From NCBI RefSeq assembly GCF_000762845.2, contig NZ_JRMQ02000004.1:62001-126000 (forward strand): DNA of 64,000 nt, in the 5' to 3' direction. Positions 27,182 to 36,417 of the stretch are shown in pieces. The notes below the pieces were generated by a model. The model saw only the letters and a program-made list of their open reading frames with translations. It made no database searches and was not told where the DNA came from. Each line of letters begins with the position of its first letter. Within the stretch, counting starts at the first letter, position 1. Source of the DNA: Helicobacter japonicus. GTDB taxonomy: Bacteria; Campylobacterota; Campylobacteria; Campylobacterales; Helicobacteraceae. The position numbers and the translations under genes are program-made.

Positions 27182-28638
27182 ATTCACATTCTCTTTATGA
27201 TAAGGCTTTACAGATTCTACAAGAGTGCTTCGCCAAAAATGAATCGCTTAAAAATGCAAAAGAACAAAGTCAAAATGCGTTATTTACACTTTTACAATCA
27301 AATCCAGATTCAGAAAATGATATTCGCCTTGCAATTTTGCATTTTTACGACCAATGTGGTTTAGGCTGTTTTGTGCATTATGATAAAAATCAACTTCAAA
27401 TCATTACGCGTATCAAAAACCATACATACAACATTTATGTGCAGAGAATTTGTAATTTTCTCAAAAAACATAAAAATACACTTTATGAAAAAGAACCATC
27501 AAAAGAGGATTTGAAAAATTTTTTTGATTTTGTAGATTCTACACTTGATATACAATGCCAAAACACTAAAAAAGATATTATTAAAGTTGCTATAAGAAAT
27601 GTTTTTAGGATACAACCACGAGATGGTTTGTTTTTTAAAGATGGCAATATTACACTTAAAAAATTTGACTATGAAATGGTGCAAACCAATCACGAAATAC
27701 GCGATATGAATAACAAAATGCATATGAATGTCTTAAGCGTTGAGGGCAAAAAACGCATTGATAAGGCACTTGAATCTATCAATATTCAATCTCTTATTAT
27801 GCAAAACACCTTACAGATTTTGCAAGATGATATTCATTTAACACAGATTGATAATATTCAATTTAATCAGCAATTTTATTTTTTTTCAGTAAGAAAATTA
27901 CGAGTTTTTCTTGAAACTTTGCCATTAGAACATATCGATTCTGCTTCAAAAACAATGTATTGTATGAACTTAATACAGCAATATGCGTGGGTTATATTTG
28001 AAGTTGTAGCAAAAGAGCTTTTAGACCTATGTATGCAAGAAGATAAAAATGCGATTGCTTTTATTCATTTTTACAATGGTAGCTCAATCGAGCTTGGTGG
28101 GAATGTTTATACAAAACCGCTTATTATCGATAAAAATGGAAATCCTTGGACTTTGCCTAATATTCAAGAAATACTTTATCATAAGAGAAATGTAGAATTT
28201 GACATACAAAATATACAAAAACAAATTGATAATCTCCAGCAACGCATTCATCATATCTCAAGCACTATGACTCAAGATGAAATCGCACTTAAACTCAATA
28301 CAACAAAATTAGAATCTTGTAACAATAGCTTAGAAGCTAAAAACAAAACATTGCGTTTGCTCGTGGATAAAAAATCCCCAAAAGATAAAATTGACACTTT
28401 GAGTAAAGAAATTAATACAATCATACTTGATAAATCTCAAATACTTACAGATATTGAAAAATTACAAAAGAATATCAATGCCCTCAATGAAGAACATATC
28501 ACATATCTCTCATCGCAAGAAAAACTACAAGAACAAGTAAGTTATGCGCTCAAAAAAAATAAAGATTGCTTCTTGCAATATGATTTACTCTTACGCGCTT
28601 TAGCTGATGCTATCGCTAATGGAAAGGAACTTGTATGA
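27178..28638 (+). CDS. Unknown coiled-coil protein co-translated with a histidine kinase
   Basis: A 486-residue soluble-looking protein with no signal peptide or clear membrane segment. I do not recognise a family. The first 190 residues mix helix and strand (GCFVHYDKNQLQIITRI; RIQPRDGLFFKDGNITLKKF). The middle contains a possible small-ligand or scaffold domain (FIHFYNGSSIELGGNVYTKPLIID in parts). Residues about 345-470 are strongly heptad-like coiled coil (NIQKQIDNLQQRIHHI, LEAKNKTLRLLVDKK, SQEKLQEQVSYALKK). It overlaps uvrC and the downstream kinase by ATGA each, so the kinase is almost certainly made with it. A role upstream of the kinase is inference. Confidence 0.7.
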   Translation: MNSHSLYDKALQILQECFAKNESLKNAKEQSQNALFTLLQSNPDSENDIRLAILHFYDQCGLGCFVHYDKNQLQIITRIKNHTYNIYVQRICNFLKKHKNTLYEKEPSKEDLKNFFDFVDSTLDIQCQNTKKDIIKVAIRNVFRIQPRDGLFFKDGNITLKKFDYEMVQTNHEIRDMNNKMHMNVLSVEGKKRIDKALESINIQSLIMQNTLQILQDDIHLTQIDNIQFNQQFYFFSVRKLRVFLETLPLEHIDSASKTMYCMNLIQQYAWVIFEVVAKELLDLCMQEDKNAIAFIHFYNGSSIELGGNVYTKPLIIDKNGNPWTLPNIQEILYHKRNVEFDIQNIQKQIDNLQQRIHHISSTMTQDEIALKLNTTKLESCNNSLEAKNKTLRLLVDKKSPKDKIDTLSKEINTIILDKSQILTDIEKLQKNINALNEEHITYLSSQEKLQEQVSYALKKNKDCFLQYDLLLRALADAIANGKELV

Positions 28639-30086
28639 AAAATATTGTGCTTTTATTTATTGATAAAATCTCCTTTCAAACAAAAACAACCATTTTAATG
28701 TGGATTATCAGCATAGGTTTTGCACTTATCATAGGTGTAGGACTACTCGCGCTTATTGGATTAAAAAGTGAATTTGACATAAGCTCGTTTCAAAATCACA
28801 ATATTCATATGCTAATGCCTTTAGCTAAAAGTGATACATATAATGAAAATGAGCTCCCAAATCTCCGACATATATGGGAGCAATACGCACTTTATAATAC
28901 AAATAAAAATGTTGATTCTTTAAGCATACATTTGCGTGATTGGTATGCACAAACTTTTATGCTTGAACAATACAATCAAATTCGGAATTTACTCCATAGA
29001 GAACATTTTATTGGAGAATCTATTGATAAAGCTTTTGCACAAAATGACACATTCACTATTTCCTCTTTGCTAAAAGAGCAGCTTATCCTTTCTTTTGATA
29101 TTGCCTTTTATGACAAAAAAATTACAGATTCTCTTTATCATCATACTTTTATTATTCTCACAATTTTTATATTTATTGTAATTGCAACAATTATGATGCT
29201 AACACTATCCATTCGCCGCTCAATTGATGCAAACCATCTCCTTTTAGAGCGACTTGTAGATTCTAAAACAAAACAATTACAAGAGATTAATGCAAAACTG
29301 CAAGAATCAATTCATTACGAAGTCGAGCAGAATCGTAAAAAGGACTTGGTAATGTATCAACAAGCAAGACTTGCCTCTATGGGTGAAATGATACAAAATA
29401 TTGCTCATCAATGGCGACAACCGCTTAATTCCTTGACAATGCTCATACAAAGCTTTAAAAGCAAAGCTATGCAAAACAAGCTTGATAATGACTTTGTGCT
29501 ACAGCAAACAGAATATGGTATGAAAATCGCCACAGAAATGTCAAATGTGATTGAAAATTTTCGCAATTTCTTTCTCCCAGAGACAAATACAGAATCCTTT
29601 GCCTTTGCTGAAAGTATTGAAGATGCTATTATCCTTCTCAAAGAACGTTTAAAGGAAAATTCAATTCATATTGATGTGGTGATTAAAAAGAAAGGTTTAA
29701 GTATTGATAGCTACCAAAACTCGTTTAAGCAAGTGATTTTAGTCCTTATCAACAATGCTATTGATGCGCTCAAACTCAAAGCACAAAATGAAGAAAATTT
29801 TACAGATCCACGTATAGAAATCTTATTAAGCAAGGTAGGATATAATATTGTCATTTGTGTGAGAGATAATGCTGGCGGAATTGCTTTAGAGGATAAATCA
29901 AAAGTGTTTGAGCCTTATTTTACTACTAAGCACAAATCTGTAGGCACAGGCATTGGACTCTATATGGCAGAGCAAATCATTGAACGTCAATTCAATGGTG
30001 ATATCAGCGTATCAAACACACAATGGGGAGATTCATATTTTGGAGCAGAATTTACAATCCATATACCAATATACAAGGAGAAATAA
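28635..30086 (+). CDS. Sensor histidine kinase (HWRQP type)
   Basis: A 483-residue inner-membrane kinase. TM1 is near 20-42, a periplasmic domain spans about 43-172, TM2 is near 173-195, and a coiled linker follows. The phospho-acceptor is His258 in IAHQWRQPLNSL, the HWRQP variant common in epsilonproteobacteria. The ATPase domain has the N box (VLINNAIDAL), G1 (DNAGGI), F (FEPYFTTK) and G2 (GTGIGLYM). It overlaps the unknown coiled-coil gene upstream (ATGA) and the response regulator downstream (TAATG), giving a tight three-gene module. The signal is unknown. Confidence 0.9.
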   Translation: MKNIVLLFIDKISFQTKTTILMWIISIGFALIIGVGLLALIGLKSEFDISSFQNHNIHMLMPLAKSDTYNENELPNLRHIWEQYALYNTNKNVDSLSIHLRDWYAQTFMLEQYNQIRNLLHREHFIGESIDKAFAQNDTFTISSLLKEQLILSFDIAFYDKKITDSLYHHTFIILTIFIFIVIATIMMLTLSIRRSIDANHLLLERLVDSKTKQLQEINAKLQESIHYEVEQNRKKDLVMYQQARLASMGEMIQNIAHQWRQPLNSLTMLIQSFKSKAMQNKLDNDFVLQQTEYGMKIATEMSNVIENFRNFFLPETNTESFAFAESIEDAIILLKERLKENSIHIDVVIKKKGLSIDSYQNSFKQVILVLINNAIDALKLKAQNEENFTDPRIEILLSKVGYNIVICVRDNAGGIALEDKSKVFEPYFTTKHKSVGTGIGLYMAEQIIERQFNGDISVSNTQWGDSYFGAEFTIHIPIYKEK

Positions 30087-30763
30087 TGACACCGCCTGAG
30101 ACATTAGATAAACTCACTATTTTGTATGCTGAAGATGACATTGATACGGCAAATCTCACAACTATGGTGCTTGGAGATTACGTAGGACGTTTGCTTGTTG
30201 CAAAAAACGGACAAGAAGCACTCAATCTTTTTAGGCTTCATAAAGTTGATTTAGTCCTTACAGATATTCTTATGCCTAAAATGAATGGTATTGAACTCAT
30301 TGATGCAATACGTCATTCAAGCATACACCCCGATGTTCCCGTAGTGATTACCACTGCACACACAGAGACAAAATACCTCCTTGATGCAATTAGATTACGT
30401 GTAGATGGCTACATCTTAAAACCAATTAATATCGAGGAATTATTTCATATATTACACAAAGCAATATTACCCTTTTTGCAAGCTGATGAAATTGCTTCAA
30501 AAAATCTTCTTATTAATGCGATTGCTACCTTTGTAGGTGGTAAAAAAATTGCAATTATTCAATTTCTTTTAGAGCATTGCGATGAAGACAATATTTTCTA
30601 TGGCTCTTATGAAAATATTATTGAGCATTTAAATGTCAGCAAACCCACCATTGTTAAAACTTTCAAGCAACTTATTGATACAGGGATTCTTATCAAAATC
30701 AAGAATAAAGTCTATAAAATCCACCCCGATTTAAGCAAAAACATCAAAAAGGATACACCCTAA
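30086..30763 (+). CDS. Response regulator with C-terminal winged-helix domain
   Basis: A 225-residue regulator. The receiver has the acidic pair ED-D near 16-18, phospho-acceptor Asp60 (LVLTDILMPKMNG), the conserved Thr in ITTAHTE and Lys in YILKPI. The C-terminal region (YENIIEHLNVSKPTIVKTFKQLIDTGILIKIKNKVYKIHP, in parts) looks like a small winged helix of the replication-initiator/MarR kind rather than an OmpR domain. The start ATG 30086 has AAGGAG and overlaps the kinase stop by one base. Confidence 0.88.
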   Translation: MTPPETLDKLTILYAEDDIDTANLTTMVLGDYVGRLLVAKNGQEALNLFRLHKVDLVLTDILMPKMNGIELIDAIRHSSIHPDVPVVITTAHTETKYLLDAIRLRVDGYILKPINIEELFHILHKAILPFLQADEIASKNLLINAIATFVGGKKIAIIQFLLEHCDEDNIFYGSYENIIEHLNVSKPTIVKTFKQLIDTGILIKIKNKVYKIHPDLSKNIKKDTP

Positions 30764-30777
30764 AAGTGTGCAAACTC

Positions 30778-30806
30778 TTGACACGCAAGAAAGTTTTATA
30801 TAAAAT
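30778..30806 (+). promoter_or_regulatory. Promoter of rho
   Basis: TTGACA (30778-30783), 17-bp spacer, TAAAAT (30801-30806). Start near 30813 gives a leader of about 90 nt containing two hairpins before the rho ATG at 30902. Confidence 0.65.
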
Positions 30807-30822
30807 CAGCATTTTATTTTAT

Positions 30823-30871
30823 CTCTTTGCAAAGAGACTTCATTTAGAGTATTTAAGAGACTTAAATACTC
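30823..30871 (+). promoter_or_regulatory. Two hairpins in the rho leader
   Basis: CTCTTTGCAAAGAG (30823-30836) is a 14-bp palindrome. GAGTATTTAA-GAGAC-TTAAATACTC (30847-30871) is a 10-bp perfect stem ending about 30 nt before the start codon. The second could be a terminator of the upstream kinase-regulator unit or an attenuator in the rho leader. Confidence 0.55.
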
Positions 30872-30901
30872 TATACTTCTTAAACTTCACTAAGGAATCT
30901 T

Positions 30902-32188
30902 ATGGCAGACAATAAACGAACTCATACTCCCGTAGAAGGTTATCAGCTAGAAGAATTACGCACAAAAAGCATCAAACAACTTATTGGTATTGCTGAAGAA
31001 GTAGGGGTAGAAAACCCTAGCGATTATCGCAGACAAGATCTTATTTTTGAGATTCTCAAAGCTCAAGTCAATCAAGGTGGTTACATACTCTTTTCAGGTA
31101 TTTTAGAAATCACGAATGAAGGACACGGATTCTTACGCGCACTCACAGAAAGTCTCGCTGATAGTCAAAATGATACTTACATCTCACAATCACAAATTCG
31201 CCGCTTTGCTTTGCGTAATGGCGATATTGTAACCGGGCAAGTGCGCGCACCAAAAGACCAAGAACGTTATTATGCTTTGCTAAGGATTGAAGCAATTAAC
31301 TATATGTCGCTTGAGGAAATAAAAAATCGCCCACTTTTTGATAACCTCACTCCTCTTTTTCCACAAACACAGCTTAAACTAGAATACGACCAAAACAAAG
31401 TAACTGGCAGAATGCTAGATTTATTTAGCCCTATCGGCAAGGGACAACGCGCACTCATTGTCGCTCCTCCACGCACAGGAAAAACAGAACTTATGAAAGA
31501 ATTAGCACACGGTATCGCACACAATCACCCAGAAGTAGAACTTATGGTGCTTTTAGTCGATGAACGTCCAGAAGAAGTAACTGATATGGAGCGTAGCGTT
31601 AAAGGGCAAGTATTTAGCTCTACTTTTGATATGCCTGCGACAAACCATATCCGCGTAGCTGATTTGGTTATAGAAAGCGCAAAACGCAAAGTAGAAATGG
31701 GTAAAGATGTGGTCATACTCCTTGATTCTATTACGCGTTTAGCGCGTGCATATAACGCTGCTACACCTTCAAGTGGTAAAGTCCTAAGCGGAGGAGTTGA
31801 TGCAAATGCCTTACACAAGCCTAAACGTTTCTTTGGTGCAGCACGCAATATTGAGCAAGGTGGAAGTCTTACTATTATCGCTACTGCTTTAATTGAGACA
31901 GGCTCACGAATGGACGAAGTGATTTTTGAAGAATTTAAAGGCACAGGCAATAGTGAAATTGTCCTTGCACGTTCAATCGCCGACCGCAGAATCTATCCTG
32001 CATTTGATGTGCTTAAAAGTGGAACACGCAAAGATGACCTTTTGCTTGGTAAAAACAATCTTACCAAAGTATGGATGCTTCGCAATGTAATGCACACAAT
32101 GGACGATGTCGAGGCATTAACCTTCATTTATTCTAAAATGAAGCAAACAAAGAACAATGAAGAATTTTTAAATATGATGCAAGAATAA
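30902..32188 (+). CDS. rho: Transcription termination factor Rho
   Basis: A 428-residue hexameric RNA helicase. N-terminal SAP-like and cold-shock RNA-binding parts ([23 protein letters not shown]). The ATPase core has Walker [11 protein letters not shown] (about 183-192), Walker [17 protein letters not shown], the Q-loop region and the R-loop [21 protein letters not shown] (in parts). Length is normal. AAGGAA precedes the ATG. murI follows 13 bp later and is probably co-transcribed. Confidence 0.97.
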   Translation: MADNKRTHTPVEGYQLEELRTKSIKQLIGIAEEVGVENPSDYRRQDLIFEILKAQVNQGGYILFSGILEITNEGHGFLRALTESLADSQNDTYISQSQIRRFALRNGDIVTGQVRAPKDQERYYALLRIEAINYMSLEEIKNRPLFDNLTPLFPQTQLKLEYDQNKVTGRMLDLFSPIGKGQRALIVAPPRTGKTELMKELAHGIAHNHPEVELMVLLVDERPEEVTDMERSVKGQVFSSTFDMPATNHIRVADLVIESAKRKVEMGKDVVILLDSITRLARAYNAATPSSGKVLSGGVDANALHKPKRFFGAARNIEQGGSLTIIATALIETGSRMDEVIFEEFKGTGNSEIVLARSIADRRIYPAFDVLKSGTRKDDLLLGKNNLTKVWMLRNVMHTMDDVEALTFIYSKMKQTKNNEEFLNMMQE

Positions 32189-32201
32189 GCAAGGGTTTAT
32201 A

Positions 32202-32945
32202 ATGCGAGCAGGTGTTTTTGATAGTGGTGTTGGTGGATTAAGTGTGCTTAAAAGTCTCATTAATGCGAAGTTTTTTGAAGAAATTATTTATTATGGCGAT
32301 ACCGCGCGTGTGCCTTATGGTGTGAAAGACAAGCAAACTATCGTGCGTTTTTCACTTGAAGCCCTTGATTTTTTCGCACCACACAATATTGATATTCTCA
32401 TCGTTGCGTGCAATACCGTGAGTGCTTATGCCCTCAAAGAAATGCAAGCAAAGAGTAAGATTCCCATTGTTGGCGTGATTGAACCAGGTGTTTTAGCTGT
32501 GCAAAATAAACTAAAAAATACAGATTCTCAAATCCTCATCATTGCTACACGCGCAACTATTAACTCCGGCGAGTATGAAATGAGATTACGTAAAATTGGC
32601 TTTTGGAATCTTAAAAGTCTAGCGACAGGGCTTTTTGTGCCTATGGTAGAAGAGGGAATACTAGAAGGTGCAGTGCTTGAGAGCACATTTGAACATTACT
32701 TTCATTCCATTAGCACACCACCAAAAGCAATTATTTTGGGTTGCACACATTTCCCACTTATTGCTAAAGCCCTTGGTGCGTATTTTAAAGACCAAAGTAT
32801 CCTTATCCATTCAGGTGAAGCAATTGTAGAATATTTAGAATCCCACCTCTCTCTCACATCAAGGCACAATTTAAAATCACTGCAATTTTATGCAAGTGAG
32901 AATCCTGCTATGCTCACTAAAATTGCGCAAAAATGGTTAAGCTAA
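32202..32945 (+). CDS. murI: Glutamate racemase
   Basis: A 247-residue enzyme that makes D-glutamate for peptidoglycan. The two catalytic cysteines are in VACNTVSAYA (about 68-77) and GCTHFPLIA (about 180-188). The start MRAGVFDSGVGGLSVL and YYGDTARVPYG are typical. It overlaps the convergent mnmC-like gene by 9 bp at the 3' end. Confidence 0.95.
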   Translation: MRAGVFDSGVGGLSVLKSLINAKFFEEIIYYGDTARVPYGVKDKQTIVRFSLEALDFFAPHNIDILIVACNTVSAYALKEMQAKSKIPIVGVIEPGVLAVQNKLKNTDSQILIIATRATINSGEYEMRLRKIGFWNLKSLATGLFVPMVEEGILEGAVLESTFEHYFHSISTPPKAIILGCTHFPLIAKALGAYFKDQSILIHSGEAIVEYLESHLSLTSRHNLKSLQFYASENPAMLTKIAQKWLS

Positions 32946-33701
32946 TCGTGCTTTAAGCCTTGTGAAATTGAGCGTATCCTTACTCATTAGGCTTCCTCCC
33001 CGCACTATGCCACTCTCATAATTATACACCTTTAGCCCTGCTCTAAGCGCATTTTGCACGATAGATCTACTTTGAGAATATGTCGTAACAATACCTTGTG
33101 AGCGCAAAAGAGACACAAGGAGTGAAAAATATGCCTCACTCCATAAGGCAGGATTTTTCTTTGGACTAAAAGCATCTTGGTAAATAATATCAAAACTCTC
33201 CTGTGGCAATATATTAAGCATTTCAAGCGCATCACCCTTATAAATATAAAACTCACATATCATTTTATTAATAGTAATACGATACACATTTATTGTGCAA
33301 ACTGGTGCATTTGCAAAAAATAACAGAATCTCTTCCATATATACTTTATAAGGAGCAAAGAAAGGTGGATAGTCAAAGTCAAGTAATGCGTAAAAAATCG
33401 CCTCATCTTGCTCGGGAGAATAAATTCTTAATGTTCCCTCATAGCCTTTTTTGCATAACATTGCAAGAAGAGTGAAGCTATTATAACCTAGCCCAAAGCA
33501 TATATCAAGCACGTTTATTGTTGTTGGCAAAGATTTAAAAACATATTCTAAATGTGCTAAAGATGGATAAATATGTTTATAGAGTGTCTCACTCAATGCA
33601 CCATCTTTTAAACTATGGTAGCATTCATCAAATGCTTTATTATAAGCACTTAGACTTCCATCACTACTTTGCCTTAACCAATCATTAGATTTCACTTTCA
33701 A
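32937..33701 (-). CDS. MnmC-type tRNA methyltransferase (standalone MnmC methylase domain)
   Basis: A 254-residue SAM-dependent methyltransferase of the DUF752/MnmC(m) family. It has VLDICFGLGYNSFTLL (SAM site, about 82-97) and FDIIYQDAFSPKKNPALWS, with the DAFxPxxNPxLW signature of MnmC. The E. coli protein is a fusion with an FAD oxidase; here only the methylase half is present, close to the end of the ORF. It probably performs the last methylation to mnm5(s2)U34. It overlaps the upstream sulfatase gene by 4 bp. Confidence 0.85.
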   Translation of the reverse strand: MKVKSNDWLRQSSDGSLSAYNKAFDECYHSLKDGALSETLYKHIYPSLAHLEYVFKSLPTTINVLDICFGLGYNSFTLLAMLCKKGYEGTLRIYSPEQDEAIFYALLDFDYPPFFAPYKVYMEEILLFFANAPVCTINVYRITINKMICEFYIYKGDALEMLNILPQESFDIIYQDAFSPKKNPALWSEAYFSLLVSLLRSQGIVTTYSQSRSIVQNALRAGLKVYNYESGIVRGGSLMSKDTLNFTRLKARLA

Positions 33702-35758
33702 TGTGTCTCATCATTTGTTATCTCATAACCATTTTTTAGAATCCACCAGCTTAAAGCTTTACCTTGCTGCAATCGCTTATAAAGAGATTGTGCAAGTTCA
33801 TTATCATTATGATAAGTCATAGCCTGATGAAAATATTCAATCCCATTATCTTGAGTATAAATAAATCTATCAGTAGCCACAGCAAAATATCCAAATGCGC
33901 TATCTTTTTCACTAAGTGCGATGACACTATCATTACCTACAAGTGGGAAGCCAAAGCTACGATACACATAGTCTTTAGGCGCAACAAGTTCTACAATACT
34001 TGGCACAATGTCAATATGTGAGCCGATATTCGTGTGTTTTTTAATCTCAAGCGCAGGAGAATAAATAATCAATGGAATCGTATTTCTCACTTTCAAGGAA
34101 TCTTTATTTCTTATATATTCTCTATCATAATGGTCGCCTGTAATGACAAAAAGAGAATCTGGAAGCACTTGAGAGATTTCTTGGATAAAGCGCGTTATCA
34201 TCTTATCTTGATACCATATATGTCCTAAAAGTTGCTCATCTTGCTTTCTATACTTACCATCTACAAGAAATTTCTTAATCTCATCAAGCGGCACTTTAAA
34301 CTGCTCTAAAGGCACATCATAAGGTGGGTGATTAGAAGTAGTGAGTATCATATTAAAGCTTGGTGTATTTCTGTGTTTAAAAACATTATCTCGCACAAGG
34401 CTATATAAATAATGATCGTATGCTCCCCATAAGCCCTCAAATGGAGAGGGGTAGCCATTAAGCTTTGCGTGATCGATAATATGCACATTATAATACATAT
34501 TGTCAAAACCTTGTGTTGCAGTATATCTGTCAAGTTTTTGCCAAATCCCACTTCCACCATAATAAAAATTTGTTTGATAGCCTAAATCTTTCATAATTAC
34601 ACCCGGTGCTGTAACAAAAGGTTGCAACACCCCAAGGAGCGAATTAACAGGGATTTCTGTTTGGAATAATCCTGTCAGCTGCACATCTAGGCTTTTGATT
34701 GTTGAAGACCCATTTTGCAAAAATACACCAATTTTTGCACCGTGCGCATCTTCAAGCAAAGATTTTAATCCTGAAGTCAAACCAATCTCATCAAATTCTT
34801 TATCAAAATGCCATTCACTCAAAGATTCAGCAACAATATAAAATATATAATCAATCTTTTTTTCACTCATATTACTGACTTTTTTTGCAAGTAACTCTCG
34901 TAAATCATAATGCGTTTGCTCTGTTTCAAGCTCAAAATATTCTTTCACAACTTCAAGCGGTGTCTGCTCACTATAATCACTAAATGTAGAATTTGAAATT
35001 TTTGTGTATCCCCGATAAATAAGGTAAAGATTCCTAAAAGCACCTGTAGAAACCTTACGCAAAAAAGTATTGTCTATAGGCTTAGCAATTTGGTCTAAAC
35101 TTACACCTTGAAAGCTAAATGCGGAATTGATAGAAAATGTCATTAAAAGAATAAAAACAACAAGAAAAAAGACAGAAGCAATGAGCGATTCTTTGCCTGT
35201 AGAGCGAGAACGAATTGAGCTTAGTGAATCATAGCCATATTCACGCGTAATTCTGCCAAAGATTCTCGTGTAAAACCACATAAAGACAATGCTTAACCCA
35301 AGCCATAGCACGACTTTTGTGCTTATACCATATTGCCCACTTATGCCTGTTTTAAAAATTGCCTTTTGGTCATCAAAAAGTAATCCTAAAAGATTTGCGT
35401 TAAAGACATCATCAAAAATTTCATAAAATACAATCTCCGAAATCCCTATAAACAGCGTTAAAAGCACTACAAAAAAGGCATAAATCCATAAAATAGTCCA
35501 TCGAAATTGTGTCCAAAAGAATATTAAACCAATGAGAAAATAGAGGATACTAAAAACTGCAACACTGCGAGAATCATAGCGTAATCCATCAATAAAAGTA
35601 TCAATATACTCACCAAAGCTTTTTACTTCACCGATAGCATTATGATATACCCCACTATAAAGCACAAAGCAAAGCTTGATAACAAAAAACAATACAAACA
35701 AAAAGAAAGTAAAAACAATTGATTTAACAAGTAATTTTTCAAACCATTTTCTTTCCAT
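33698..35758 (-). CDS. LTA synthase/MdoB-like membrane sulfatase
   Basis: A 686-residue inner-membrane protein. About five membrane helices occupy residues 1-230, followed by a large periplasmic alkaline-phosphatase-like domain. YIFYIVAESLSEWHFD holds the first metal ligand region, GSSTIKSLDVQLTG the probable nucleophile, TTSNHPPYDVPLEQF the family motif and FVITGDHYDREY the Asp-His metal site. Relatives transfer phosphoglycerol or phosphoethanolamine to glucans, lipids or LPS. A Gram-negative host makes true lipoteichoic acid unlikely. It overlaps the small membrane gene upstream by 20 bp. Confidence 0.85.
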   Translation of the reverse strand: MERKWFEKLLVKSIVFTFFLFVLFFVIKLCFVLYSGVYHNAIGEVKSFGEYIDTFIDGLRYDSRSVAVFSILYFLIGLIFFWTQFRWTILWIYAFFVVLLTLFIGISEIVFYEIFDDVFNANLLGLLFDDQKAIFKTGISGQYGISTKVVLWLGLSIVFMWFYTRIFGRITREYGYDSLSSIRSRSTGKESLIASVFFLVVFILLMTFSINSAFSFQGVSLDQIAKPIDNTFLRKVSTGAFRNLYLIYRGYTKISNSTFSDYSEQTPLEVVKEYFELETEQTHYDLRELLAKKVSNMSEKKIDYIFYIVAESLSEWHFDKEFDEIGLTSGLKSLLEDAHGAKIGVFLQNGSSTIKSLDVQLTGLFQTEIPVNSLLGVLQPFVTAPGVIMKDLGYQTNFYYGGSGIWQKLDRYTATQGFDNMYYNVHIIDHAKLNGYPSPFEGLWGAYDHYLYSLVRDNVFKHRNTPSFNMILTTSNHPPYDVPLEQFKVPLDEIKKFLVDGKYRKQDEQLLGHIWYQDKMITRFIQEISQVLPDSLFVITGDHYDREYIRNKDSLKVRNTIPLIIYSPALEIKKHTNIGSHIDIVPSIVELVAPKDYVYRSFGFPLVGNDSVIALSEKDSAFGYFAVATDRFIYTQDNGIEYFHQAMTYHNDNELAQSLYKRLQQGKALSWWILKNGYEITNDETH

Positions 35759-36407
35759 TTTTCCCCATTCCTCTACAATATATTTTTATTAATATTCCAC
35801 TAAACCGCCACAACAACGCAATAATACAACCCACCCATAAAAATGGGTCAATGATATAGTTTATAATACTTATCTGCCCTAGAATCCCCAACTGATAGCC
35901 TAAAAGAGATAAGATTAATCCATAACCTACTAACTTACAAAAATAATAGGAAACAAGAGATAGAATGAAATATAAAAAAACTTGAATTTTAAACTCTAAA
36001 TGGTAAATATCTATAAAACCATAGCCTAAAAAACTTATATAAATGAATACTCCCAATATAATCCATATATATTGTATATTTGATGGAAAAAAGTAATGAG
36101 ATTGTATGTAATATAGAACCTTCAAAAATACAGAATCTGATGCAATATATTTATTGTGCTTCTTCATTATCTTTATAGAAACAAAGCGCACAAACCACCA
36201 TAAACATATAAAAACAAGTATTAAACTTGGCACATCAAAAAGCGCATATATATATGCACACGTGCTCCACCCAAACCAAGGCAAATTAAAAGCAAAGAGG
36301 CACAAAAAGACACAAGGAACAAGATAACGCAATGCAAGATTTTGCAACACAAATACACAAACACTCAAAAAGATAAGGTTTATCATTACACATACAGCTA
36401 TACTCAT
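35739..36407 (-). CDS. Small polytopic membrane protein, unknown
   Basis: A 222-residue protein with about six hydrophobic segments (INLIFLSVCVFVLQN, SLILVFICLWWFV, YIWIILGVFIYISFLG, FLYFILSLVSYYF, PFLWVGCIIALLW). No motif is recognised. AGGA precedes the ATG. It sits between the sialidase-like gene (10 bp away) and the sulfatase (20-bp overlap), so it probably works with the sulfatase. Confidence 0.65.
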   Translation of the reverse strand: MSIAVCVMINLIFLSVCVFVLQNLALRYLVPCVFLCLFAFNLPWFGWSTCAYIYALFDVPSLILVFICLWWFVRFVSIKIMKKHNKYIASDSVFLKVLYYIQSHYFFPSNIQYIWIILGVFIYISFLGYGFIDIYHLEFKIQVFLYFILSLVSYYFCKLVGYGLILSLLGYQLGILGQISIINYIIDPFLWVGCIIALLWRFSGILIKIYCRGMGKNGKKMV

Positions 36408-36417
36408 TATCCTGCCC

